DNA of 58,614 nucleotides from Fragilariopsis cylindrus CCMP1102 (taxonomy: Eukaryota; Bacillariophyta; Bacillariophyceae; Bacillariales; Bacillariaceae): contig FMBT01000541.1 of NCBI GenBank assembly GCA_900095095.1, positions 1 to 58,614 on the forward strand, given 5' to 3'. The notes below the pieces were generated by a model. The model was not told where the DNA came from, made no database searches, and saw only the letters and a program-made list of their open reading frames with translations. A program made the translations under genes and the position numbers. Positions 1-11,000 of the stretch are shown here, in pieces (within the stretch, counting starts at the first letter, position 1; every line of letters begins with the position of its first letter).

Positions 1-1187
1 CAATTCGCTTTGTCGCAGATCGTATATTCGTACCGTTGTATCGATTCAATTCACTTGTTGTAAATCGGATGGGATCAAATTCAGTTGGGCAAAAGGCTCT
101 GCTAGCGATTCAATTAGGTACCTTTATTTCTAATCACTGATAAAGTGCTAATGCATTGAAATAACCAGATTCTCTATTAGTTGTAATATTAAGGTTGTGA
201 TAAGAAATTATGAGTGCTTCATGTTTCTCGTGTAACCTCTTTCCATTACGAGGAAAGATGTGATGTTATCTATTTCCTTTAATACAAAAGATGTGATGTT
301 ATCTTTTGAATATACAGTATATACGGTATTTTATGGTTCTTTGCAGTGTAACTATTGGAGGTGCTTTAGCTCTTTAGGTAACTGGGCTGGTATTTCACCG
401 TTGCCTTTTTGGTATAACCCTTGCTCATTTGGTGAGAGGGCATATCAAAAGGTGTAATCACTTTAATAGCAAGTGGACTGTTACAATCAATCCCATGGTC
501 ATTATTAGCTGTACCGTCGGTCATTCGAGACTCGGTACCCAGAACCTTAATAACATAATAGTAAATAATAATACAGTAGGTACTATCAGCGCTGTAATAG
601 TATTTTTGAATCGGTGTGGGCCTTCGAGACTCAAAGAAATTCTACTGTATTTAATGGATAATTTAGTTTCCAAATACTATTACACTGCTGGAGTACTATT
701 TTGTATGTGCACGAGTTAAACTGTGAATCCTCTTCCACAGATAGCTGCAGTAGTCAGTAGTGATAGTAGTAGTTAGAGTCGTAGAAATAGTAGCAGTAAT
801 AGAAGAGGTGATAGTAGAAGTAATAGTAGTAGTTATAGTAGTAGTTTAAGAAGTAATTATAGTAATAGTAGTACAATGTGATGATCAGATGTACTACACA
901 GTTCTAATCAAAAAAAAAAACCTTTTTCGGTATGACAATCAATTTTTGTTTCTAGTAATAATTTTAATAATAATCTTAATTAATAATATATGTATATTTA
1001 GTATAATTTTTGTAATCTTTCAAAGAGTAGGATGTAGAAGATAATGAATCCCGCTAGTCATTCGAAGATTCGACCATGATGAAGACAACATGGATGGAAT
1101 GACAAAACTTTTATATAGAAATCTCCAAAATCAGCTGCAAATACAGAGCTTCCTCCGGCAACTGTCTGTTAGTTTCCTGCACACACT
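1..1187. other. Intergenic, no supported gene
   Basis: I see no convincing gene here; the open frames are short and have no recognisable motif. About 740-880 is an imperfect AGT/AGTAGT tract ending in a block (about 858-890) that is shared with 4,930-4,965. On the minus strand, about 1,085-1,140 resembles a decayed copy of the last codons of the neighbouring gene at 1,188. Confidence 0.6.
740..890. repeat. AGT-rich microsatellite downstream of a minus-strand gene
   Basis: Imperfect AGT/ATAGT triplet repeat. Its distal end (TAGTAATAGTAGTACAAT, then GTGATGATCA) matches the end of the tract at 4,790-4,965. Both tracts lie 3' of a minus-strand gene. Confidence 0.75.
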
Positions 1188-3338
1188 CTAGAGAGGACGG
1201 AATGATAAATCACCTGAATCATTGTCCCTATAAAACTGTCCAAAACCAGCTACTTCTACAGTGGAGCCTAGGTCAACCCACCCTTGGATTCGTGCACACG
1301 ACCTACGAAATCGCGACCAACCATAGAAATGATGAATTAATGGGCGTTCATCTTCATCTCCATCTCCATCTCCATCTCCACCTGCAACCGCAACCGCGCC
1401 TGCGTCCGCATCTACATCCGCAACCGCATCCGCATCCGCAACCATAACCGCGCCTGCGTCCGCAACCGCAACCGCAACCTGAACTGCAGCCGCAACCTCC
1501 TCCTCCTCTTCATCTCCACCTGCATCATATGCGTCCGCACCTTCATCCTCATCCGCTCCTGCAACCTCCTCCTCCTCTTCATCTCCACCTGCATCATATG
1601 CGTCCGCACCTTCATCCTCATCCGCTCCTGCAACCTCCTCCTCCTCTTCATCTCCACCTGCATCATATGCGTCCGCACCTTCATCCTCATCCGCTCCTGC
1701 AACTGGTGAAACCAAACGAGACCTGCTGGTTAGATTTCGCGGTGTTAAGGTAGCCGCTGTGCCACGGGCTGCGACATCTACTGCGTTGATGGTTCCGACC
1801 TCTTCGTCCACTACGTCGCTATGAGGATTATTGTCCCCCCCAAGATCATCCATTGCGACATCATCCACTGCGACAGCAGCTTCTTCTTCCTTTTCCTCTT
1901 CTTCGCGGATTTGGTGTCTTCTATTGAATAGTCCAGGGAGGAAGAATCGGAAGACTCCGCGTCCGTAGGCGGGAACAACGATGTCTTGATCTTCAGCTAG
2001 AGTAGCGGCTGGCGGATTAGTGTCCCCCGCAAGATCATCCATTGCGACATCATCCATTGCGACATCATCCACTGCGACAGCAGCTGCTTCGTTGAGGACG
2101 GCGGGAACAACGATGTCTTGATCTTCAGCTAGAGCAGCGACTGGCGGATTAGTGTCCCCCGGAAGATCATCCATTGCGACATCATCCATTGCGACATCAT
2201 CCACTGCGACAGCAGCTGCTTCGTTGAGGACGGCGGGAACAACGATGTCTTGATCTTCAGCTAGAGCAGCGACTGGCGGATTAGTGTCCCCCGGAAGATC
2301 ATCCATTGCGACATCATCCATTGCGACATCATCCACTGCGACAGCAGCTGCTTCGTTGAGGACGGCGGGAACAACGATGTCTTGATCTTCAGCTGGAGGT
2401 CCATCGACGACCGGAGCTACGATGTTTTGATCTTCAGCTAGAGCAGGTACGACGAATTGATCTTGAGCTACGACGGCTGGACCACCAACAGGACCATCAA
2501 CAGCTTCGACGATCGGACCTTCAATCTGAGCATCGACAACTGGAAGTACGACAGCTGGGACTTCGATTTGAGCTACGACGGCTGGACCACCAACAGGACC
2601 ACCAACAGGACCAACAACAGGACCAACAACAGCTTCGACGATCGGACCTTCAATCTGAGCATCGACAACTGGAAGTACGACAGCTGGGACTTCGATTTGA
2701 GCTACGACGGCTGGACCACCAACAGGACCACCAACAGGACCAACAACAGGACCAACAACAGCTTCGACGATCGGACCTTCAATCTGAGCATCGACAACTG
2801 GAAGTACGACAGCTGGGACTTCGATTTGAGCTACGACGGCTGGACCACCAACAGGAACACCTACAAGAGGAGCAGCAGGAAGAGCAGGAGCAGGAGGAAC
2901 CGCAAGAGGAGCAGCTCTGTCCAAAGCTGTAGCTCGTCTAAAAACTTTTGCTTCCCCTCTACGGAGGGCCCCAGATTTTCTCTTTCTACTTCTCCTGTTT
3001 GTGCTAGTAACTACCGCCTCGACCTCGACCGCTATTTCGAATCGAACTAAGACGGCTGGACCAGCAACAGGAGCGGGAGGAGCGGGAGGAGCGGGAGGAG
3101 CACCAACAGGACCAACTAAGACGGCTGGACCAGCAACAGGACCAACAACAGGAGCGGGAGGAGCGGGAGGAGCGGGAGGAGCACCAACAGGACCAACTAA
3201 GACGGCTGGACCAGCAACAGGACCAACAACAGGAGCGGGAGGAGCGGGAGGAGCACCAACAGGAGCCGGAGGAGCAGCTTCACTCCTTACCCTTTCCCTA
3301 AGCTCAAAAGCTTTCCTGTTGTCGTTCTTGTTAGGCAT
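1188..3338 (-). CDS. Repeat-built Ala/Pro/Val/Asp-rich protein, unrecognised family
   Basis: This is an open frame of 716 codons from the ATG at 3,338. The frame stays open upstream to 3,533, but that extension is ordinary AT-rich sequence, so I prefer the internal ATG (MPNKNDNRKAFELRERV). The protein is built from four different tandem modules in order. These are a Pro/Ala/Gly/Val module (about 70-80 bp units), a Val/Ile/Gly/Pro module (129-bp units), an acidic module with VDDVAMDDVAMDDL (132-bp units), and a Glu/Asp/Ala/Gly module (69-bp units). All main unit lengths are multiples of three, so copy-number change keeps the frame. A non-repetitive tail contains HHFYGWSRFRRSCARIQGWV and may be a small folded domain. 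There is no signal peptide or membrane segment. The function is unknown. The alternative, that this is a noncoding minisatellite cluster, is less likely because the frame survives four unrelated arrays. Confidence 0.6.
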   Translation of the reverse strand: MPNKNDNRKAFELRERVRSEAAPPAPVGAPPAPPAPVVGPVAGPAVLVGPVGAPPAPPAPPAPVVGPVAGPAVLVGPVGAPPAPPAPPAPVAGPAVLVRFEIAVEVEAVVTSTNRRSRKRKSGALRRGEAKVFRRATALDRAAPLAVPPAPALPAAPLVGVPVGGPAVVAQIEVPAVVLPVVDAQIEGPIVEAVVGPVVGPVGGPVGGPAVVAQIEVPAVVLPVVDAQIEGPIVEAVVGPVVGPVGGPVGGPAVVAQIEVPAVVLPVVDAQIEGPIVEAVDGPVGGPAVVAQDQFVVPALAEDQNIVAPVVDGPPAEDQDIVVPAVLNEAAAVAVDDVAMDDVAMDDLPGDTNPPVAALAEDQDIVVPAVLNEAAAVAVDDVAMDDVAMDDLPGDTNPPVAALAEDQDIVVPAVLNEAAAVAVDDVAMDDVAMDDLAGDTNPPAATLAEDQDIVVPAYGRGVFRFFLPGLFNRRHQIREEEEKEEEAAVAVDDVAMDDLGGDNNPHSDVVDEEVGTINAVDVAARGTAATLTPRNLTSRSRLVSPVAGADEDEGADAYDAGGDEEEEEVAGADEDEGADAYDAGGDEEEEEVAGADEDEGADAYDAGGDEEEEEVAAAVQVAVAVADAGAVMVADADAVADVDADAGAVAVAGGDGDGDGDEDERPLIHHFYGWSRFRRSCARIQGWVDLGSTVEVAGFGQFYRDNDSGDLSFRPL
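1492..1698 (-). repeat. 69-bp tandem repeat, 3 copies
   Basis: Copies start at 1,492, 1,561 and 1,630 and are nearly identical. They encode the ADEDEGADAYDAGG-DEEEEE module of the gene on the minus strand. Confidence 0.9.
1969..2390 (-). repeat. 132-bp tandem repeat, 3 copies plus partial
   Basis: The landmark GCGGGAACAA recurs at 1,969, 2,101, 2,233 and 2,365, exactly 132 bp apart. It encodes the EDQDIVVPAVLNEAAAVAVD-type acidic module. The first copy carries a divergent insertion encoding an FFLPGLFNRRHQIREEE segment. Confidence 0.9.
2465..2850 (-). repeat. 105/129-bp tandem repeat
   Basis: The landmark GAGCTACGACGG recurs at 2,465, 2,570, 2,699 and 2,828. It encodes the Val/Pro/Gly-rich module (VAQIEVPAVVLPVVDAQIEG). 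Frames on the opposite strand stay open here only because the unit length is a multiple of three. Confidence 0.9.
3046..3275 (-). repeat. 69/81-bp tandem repeat
   Basis: The landmark ACTAAGACGG recurs at 3,046, 3,115 and 3,196. It encodes the GAPPAPPAPPAPVVGPVAGP module near the N terminus. Confidence 0.85.
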
Positions 3339-5073
3339 GGTGAATGTTTTTCGGAAAAGTAATAGAATGTTATCTGGAATAAAGTTCCAAATAGTTTGTT
3401 TGTTTGTTTTGGTTTGTCGTCGATCTGTTTTTGTGAGAAACGTAACTCGTAACTTAATTTTTCTAATTTCATTTTTTTTTTCTAATGTAAGGTTGCTACG
3501 AATTTCTTCTAAGGAAAAGAAAATATTTGGCAAACTAACGATACAATTATCAATCGTGTGGAAAACTCATAGCTTCAACGGACACGTTGGAGAGTCAGTC
3601 TGTGATATGTTGGAACAACCTGTGATTGTCGTACTAGTTTTCGTGTTGTAGCGTGGGAGCGTGGGAAGTAATGAGTACAAAAAAGTCTAACTCGAGTGAC
3701 TGTTAGAAACTATTCCTATTGTGATTGATTTTTCAACTTCCGTTACATGTCGGAGTGATCGGACTGATATTTATTCCTTTATTTATCGGAGTGATATTAA
3801 TTATTTTATATTATTTTGAAGTTGTCAGTTGTATCTACATTTCGCTAATCGTGTGAAGGCGCTATTATCGCGCGGCCTAAGTATAATACAGAAATTGTAC
3901 AAATGCGGTTACAATCACCGTTAAAGTTATAAATTAATTAGGAGGAAGACATAAATATAGACATATGATTTGTTTTTGGGCACAATAAAAATTAGTCAAA
4001 TCTGCCGTTACGTTATTTGTTTTGTTTTTGATTGGCGAATCGCAATAATTATTTAGGTGTTTTTTGTTTTAAATTGATAAATAGCGCACTACTAGTATTA
4101 GCGAAATGTAGTATCCACGTCTTATTTTTTCGATTTGATGTTCACGCGGGATTGAGTAGTTTGGATGAAAAATAGTTCCAGGCGTGTACAGTACTTCCGA
4201 CGGTTCTGTTGGAGTTGTCATTAGGCTTTCTCTTGTTATAGGTGGAAATTTACAATTTGACTAAAACCATAACAAAAACAGACAGTTGTTATCCAAAATG
4301 GTTACCAACGGTTTGTGTAATATGCCCCTTACGACGCAAGCGTCACACCCATTGGTGTGCTTGTTATGTGTAAAAAGTTAAGCCCATCATAGTTTCGTGT
4401 TCGCTCAACAAGCGCATCACGTCCTAACGACAGTATACAAACTAAGGTGTACGCAGCTAACGGTTCGTGTTCGCTATACAGCGTCACAAGCCCACCAGTG
4501 GTTCCCAGTGTAGACGTCCCAAATTCGAATGGTACCAAACGGCGTCCTTGAACGAGGCGGGTATCGAACCCACGCACTCACTTCAGTTCACATCATTAAA
4601 CCCAATTCGAATCGGTGTCTTCTACTGAATTTGGTAGAACTCTTTGAGTATATAAACTATAGATTTGTACAACATTTTTAACCTTCTTCACCGTCTGCGT
4701 GTCTATCCGTCTGCCTTTATTGTTAGCTAATATGACACTTGTCAGTATTAATTGGAGTATTGTCAACAAAAACGCAACGCAAGAGAACAAAGAATACAAT
4801 AATACTAGTATTTATAGTAGTAGCGATAGTAATAGTGACAGTAGTAATTAAAGTAGTAGAATTAGTAGTAGAAATAGTGGTAGTAGTGGTAGTAGTAGTA
4901 GTTATAGTGGTAGTTAATGTAGTAGTCCTAGTTATAGTAATAGTAGTACAATATGATGATCAAATAAAAAAATTCCATCTATTTATTCAAGTATTTCACA
5001 AGATATCAGGCATGATATATTGCTTATGATTTTGTTCCTTTCAATACTTTTACCTTGTTCTTCTATCCTTTTA
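3339..5073. other. Intergenic region with AGT-rich tract
   Basis: I find no supported gene. It should hold the 5' region of the repeat-protein gene (end near 3,339) and the 3' flank of the five-exon gene (end near 5,073). About 4,790-4,965 is an AGT/GTAGT microsatellite whose end matches the tract near 890. About 4,320-4,600 has direct GTTCGTGTTCGCT repeats and a B-box-like minus-strand sequence, but no complete tRNA. Confidence 0.6.
4790..4965. repeat. AGT/GTAGT-rich microsatellite
   Basis: Imperfect triplet repeat starting about 110 bp beyond the stop of the minus-strand gene that ends at 5,074. It closes with the same GTAGTACAAT-(A/G)TGATGATCA block as the tract near 890. Confidence 0.75.
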
Positions 5074-8000
5074 TTATTCTTGTTGTTGTTGTTTTTGCTT
5101 CTTCGTTGCTGATTGTTTCGAATCGTCATCGTCATCGTCACCATCACCGTCATTCTCCGACGATGACACATCATCGTCAGGTGGTTCATCATCGTCGTCG
5201 TCGTCATCGTCATCATCAGTAGTAATGTCGTCATCGTCATCATCCTCATTCGTTGCTGCTTGTTTCACATCCTCATTCGTTGCTGCTTGTTTCAAATTGC
5301 CATCCTTAGCCTTAGCCTCGTCATCAGTTAAATACTCCACAAATGGGTTATACACACAAAGAATATCCTCATCATTATTGTACCTATCGTCAACCAAATT
5401 GTTTAAAACAGAATCTATTGTTACTGATTTATCATTACGCATTTCTAATGAAAATTTTTCTTGCTGTATATCACTTTGTGCAGTAGTGCGATGTGAATTA
5501 TCTACAATCAGTTCAGCTTGAAGAAGCTTTGATTTCCTAACATTTTTCATTAGTTGTTGGAAGGTTGTCTTGACTAATTTTTCGTATGACCCCGTCTTCT
5601 TCGCAGTTAACTCTACTTTTTCTACCTGTGCCGAAATCGCTGCGTTTTTGACAAGGTTCAATGCCGCAATCATCACATTTGAAACCAATATTGATGAATT
5701 AAATATCTGTTCAAGTTCTTTCATCCTGTTTTCGTCATCTTCAACAGCATCTACTACATCTCCAATTAGATCTCCTTTTCTGTTTGGGTTCAATAAGGTC
5801 GATATTTTGCTTTCGAATTTTGCTACGTGTTCATGGAGACCTTCGTCTTCTTCTTCTTCTTCTTCTTCTTCATCATCATCTCCTTCTTCTTTGTTGTTAT
5901 CTATTGCTTCATCAATAACAACATCTTTTCTTCTGGTGTTACTTCCCTTTTCCGTTGTATTCTTTTTTTTATCGGTTGGGATTTGTTTCTGTTTCAATTC
6001 ATTCTGTCTCAAAGTATCACCGAATACACTAGTATCTACTGTTGCGAAATCGAATGATCCCGTAAACAAATAGCGGACAAAGTCATGCAGCAAGAAATCA
6101 CCTACGTTATTGTGATCTTTAAAAACAAAACTCAACTCCAGCCCATCAACATCACTTTTTTGGCTTGATACAAGAGTATACCATGCACCATCTGATGGAA
6201 CTATAATTTCATCTGTGATCAATTTTGCCAATTTCTTAGCAAGTAAATGCACATTAGTATAATCAAAGCAATCGTCGCCCCCTTTTAGTTTGCCATAATA
6301 CTTCTTGCTGTGGTCTTTAATCTCTTCACAAAAAACTTACATGAACAACAAAGTCTTTAGAATATATTATAGGTTCTAAAATAATATGGGACGAAAAGTA
6401 CAAATATGCATGTGATGCAGTTTAGTATAGGCTGCTTACCTGGTAAACGTCTTTTTAGACTCTCTGTTGGAGACATTTCTGGTCCTACATGGTTTACAAT
6501 CTGTAGCCAGCAACCCGGTAGCTGCATTGCAAGCACTGTTGAAAGGATGTTTGCTTTTGTTTTGCTGTCCTTCCTTTGTTTTGTAATTGACGTCATTGCT
6601 TTGCTGAGTATATCCAGTGGTGCTGATAACACATTATTCAAGAAATTTAGGTCCTTTGTCCGGATAACAGGTTCGCATAGATATTTGCTATTGAACCCAG
6701 CCTTGAAGAATTCAATTAATAGCTGGAGAGAATCACTTGATGGTGACACAAAGTCTGTTATCAAGTGAACAATATAATGAAGAGCCACATTGCTGGGCAC
6801 ACTGGACTTTACATTACATATGTCTCCAAATTCATCTAAATTTGTCACCGAAGTTGAAGACTTTCCTCCCCAAAGGTTGTACACACTCGATAAAAGAGCA
6901 AATGATCCACCTTTTTTCGCGTTGTGTATCCAGTTGCTGTTCCCTAAATATTTAAACAGTAATTTTTCAACTAGTGAGTAGTACACTTCATCAGCGGTAG
7001 CATCGGTATCAATGTCATCAATTTTTTCTAAAACTGTATACAAAACGTCATCCTTTGTTCTGAAATTAATATTTGCGAGGACTTTAAGTACTGACAGGAA
7101 GATACTCGTTTTTCTCTGTATCATTGTGGCCGTCATACATCTGTCTTCATTACCCTTCTCCTTCTCTTTCTTTTTTGCCTGATCAAATATGTTACTGAAC
7201 AAAGTAATGGGCGATGTAGTCGTAGATTTTGTCTTCGTTCCTTCTTCTTCAATAATTATATCATCACTGTTTGCTTTGATTAGATTCTTACACAGTGATG
7301 TATGGCCAATTGCTTTTAAAATCACCTGAACTGATTTATCCCTGGCCCTATATTTTAAATGGAAAGTCCAACATGGCAAAAAGCACGTAGAAATAGTCAG
7401 GCAGGATGTTCTGTAATGAAGTAGTATAAGATGTTTTTATTCACACACAGTAACTTACTTTGACTGTAATGTTTGGTCATTACATTGTAAAAAGCATTCT
7501 TGCACACAAAATATTTTTTTTTTATCTTCCATCATTTTACAAATATTTGCCTGGATTCTTGTGCCAACAATGCATTTTTCTTCCTGGTCAACGTCACCAG
7601 CCCCAACCTTAGCCCTAAAAGATATATAACAGGCAGTTGCCAGAGCATCTACAATTCCAATGTCAGGGTAAATCTCAGTATAAGATAGAACTGTTGCCAT
7701 TCTGTCATTGTCCTCTACACTGGCACTAACACTATTGCTGTCGCTTATACTATCGCTACCAATGCCAATGATATTGGTTGTACCAATAACATTAGAAAGA
7801 AATTGCTTCATGCTCACCTTCTGAGCTGATGTAGACTGCGATTGTATAGCTGATGATAACGTGATGAAAAATTGACGTATTGAAAAGCTTGTCAATGACA
7901 AATTTTTTTCCACTATGGATGTACTACATTCATCAGGTATCATTTTAAAGACAGGGACATAAATATTCAAAGATGCCTTGCGGCATAAGTCTTTTGTGTG

Positions 8001-11000
8001 GACAGTGTCAGTGTTGGAACTACCGGATTGTGTGGCTATTTTCTCGAAGTTGTAAATTAGGGATAGTATTGCCATTATTCTGTGCCCTCCATCAATCAAC
8101 GCAAATGAATTTACGTTTCCATGATGGTACTGCATTATCAATCGAAGCACATGTAGCTTCTCCTCTGTAGTGCTAAATTTTATATCTGGGAAAAGTTGCG
8201 AATCTACAGGTAGCCTAGTCTTCTCAATCTAGGAAGTGTGGTCAAGAAGAAGAGAGAATATGATGTCAGTTAAGGATCAAGTTCCACATAAAAAGATTCA
8301 AGAGAACAATAGTTATCTGGACACTTGAGCTATGCTACACTTACAATCTTAGCATGTAGCGATGCAATGCATGCAACAATACCGTCGTCAAACGTGTTTG
8401 CTTTATCTAATATTATACTCAAAGATGATAAAGAAGTAATGCGATCGTTCATTGATTCCTCTAGATCATCGTATCTCGTTACTTCATCGTTGACTTTGTC
8501 TGCATCATCCTTATTTTTGTCACTACCGTTTTCTTCTGGTGGTGCGTTGACCAAGTTAGGGAGAAATGTGAATAACGCAGTTTTTGTTGTAGGTATGGTA
8601 TTCCCATTCGCGTCAGTACCTTCTATTGGTAGTGAATGTTTTGCTGAAGGATCCGAGACAGATGTATATGGAAGTATGGAATAGCTATTCAACAAAGTAT
8701 GCTTAGTTGAGGATGCAAGTAATGTATCCTTTTTTATTTTTAAAACTCTACTTTGTTCCACCTGTCGTTGATTTACTTGTGGGGCCGACATTGGTATAAC
8801 TTCTTCAGCTGAGCACATAAAAGGTTGATTCAATGCCAAAATAATAGGTGCAACTAGACAATGTGTTGTGCGGTTGTACCTTAGTATAGAATCAGCATTT
8901 GGGTTACCAGTTGTGGTGAGACCTTCTTTATTGGGGCAGACAGATAAATGAAGGGCTTCCCTGCGCCGTTCAACTATGCCTCCTTCATTGGTCTGATGTT
9001 TCTTTGAATGAGTAGTTGTATCTGCAGTAGAAGTCAGCAGAATATAATGAGTTAGTTCTTTATGATAAAATATTGCGAGTTGGAATGCTAGTACAAGTTT
9101 GCTCACTTTGTTTTGTTGTGTGATGATGTTCTTACCAGTAGCCCAAGTGTTGCGCTCTAGAGTCAGCCCTTTACTGTTGATGTCAGTGCTGCTACAGTTG
9201 GGTTTGTTCTTAATGCTATTGGGTAAACATATTCCGAATAACTTAGAAATATACTTTGATCTTAAAATAGGAAATGGTTCCTTTTTATCACGATGCTTGC
9301 GCCAATGCTGTTGCCAGTCTGCTGTGACATTGGAAGCGATTTTTTTTATTGCATGGTCTGGAATCATAAAACACTTTCCAAGGAAATCAAGAACACAGAT
9401 AAATGTTTTCAAATTCCACTCAACAGTCAAAGCACAGATATGACGTAGGGTAGTAGCATCATCATTCCCTATGATCCATGATTCATCACTCATATTACTA
9501 CTGTCACTGCTTTCATTATCATTGGTATCATCGTTGGTATGGGAGGTGTCATCCCTAGGAAAGTAACCATCGTCTGTATCTAACTCCTCGTCTGTATCTA
9601 ACCCGTCTGAATCAAACACCCAGTTGTCGTCTGCGTCCAAGATATTAGGACAACCTAGATAGATTACCTTGTCATCATCATCATCGTCATCAGCATCTTT
9701 ATATGATACTGCTAGAGATCCCTTGTCAGAAGCAGCATCCAAGCGTTCAACTACCACACACACACAAAAATGCTGCTCCTGATCTTTTCTGCCCAAAAAA
9801 TCTTGTTGCAATCTAATCTTTGAGCCTTTTTTTAATTTTTGGTACAATAATGCTTTCTCTTTAGTAAGCTTTTGGGGTGGAGGATTTGGTTTTCTAGGTG
9901 AAATTTCACAGCTAACACAGTGACATATTTCTTTCTTCGCATCTTCTACTTCTTCTACTTCTTCTTCTTCTACTACTTCTTCTTCTTCTTCTACTTCTTC
10001 TTCTTCATCATCTTCAATGGTAGCAGCGTCAGCAGCACTAAGAGCAGCTTCTTCTTCTTCATCTTCAATGGTAGCAGCGTCAAGAGCAGCAGCAGCAGTA
10101 GCACTAAGAACACGTTTTCGTTTCTTTGGTGATTCGATGACAGAATCCGTCTCTTGATCAGAAAAATCTCCTGTTACGCCGTTATAATCATTATCACTGT
10201 CATCTTCTGTAATACGTCGCCTTTTCTTATGTGCCCCAGAGTCCTCTGATGATATAGAGTCATCATTTTGACTCGTTTTGTTGCTCGTTCCTTTACTTTT
10301 GTCCACACGAAGTCGTTTATCTGGCTGATCTTGCGACTGGTGTTGTTGGGAAGTATCACCTACCGTTTTCTTCGGATCTCTAACGTTGGAAGTCGTCGTC
10401 TTGTTGATATTTCTGCCTGTAGAGTTTTCTGGTACTAGTACTTGCACTCCTGCTGCGGATGGTAGCGTCGGTAGGTCATCAGCTTCCACATCACTCCAGA
10501 ACTGAAGTGATAATGCTTTATCATTATTCATCCATTCAGACGCGGGACTATCAGTTCCGAGTCCAGTGCTTCCGAATTTGGTAACACCGTGAAACAAAGC
10601 CGATACAAATGCCCGCCGTTCTGTCCATTTTGCCACAAATAACGGAAGAATTTTCTTACGACTAGCCATATACGTAAGTATCTGATGTTTTGTTTTCATC
10701 AAATTTAAAGCCATACTCGTATAATCATCAGATTCGGGGTCGACTTCAGAAACGTAACCATAGGTAATCTTATGGTAAAATACCAGGAATAATCGAACAT
10801 GACTATCGGTGTTACGGTTGGCATGGGGGTTTGCATAATCAGGGAGGGTTTGCCATACTGTTTCAACCAGAAACTTGGTAAGAGTGAAAAGAGTAGGAGG
10901 CGCACCATCAACGCCACCGTCTATTACACAATTATCAAATTCATCTCTCGCATTGTTGTTTGCGTCTTGTATCTTTTCTACATCTGAGTGTACTTTTTTC

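Noticed and set aside
260..719. Two overlapping plus-strand frames of 65 and 96 codons
   Set aside because: They have ordinary intergenic composition, no motif and no supporting context.
2457..3050. 197-codon plus-strand frame with repeated SYDGWTTNRTTNRTNNRTNN
   Set aside because: It is antisense to the longer minus-strand gene and open only because the repeat units are multiples of three; it has no non-repetitive support.
4329..4577. 82-codon minus-strand frame
   Set aside because: No start context, domain or repeat logic; it overlaps the B-box-like region and direct repeats.
4540..4660. Minus-strand tRNA suggested by GTGGGTTCGATACCCGC (T-arm-like)
   Set aside because: The T stem pairs well, but no 5' acceptor strand complementary to CTCGTTC and no A box lie at the right distance upstream.
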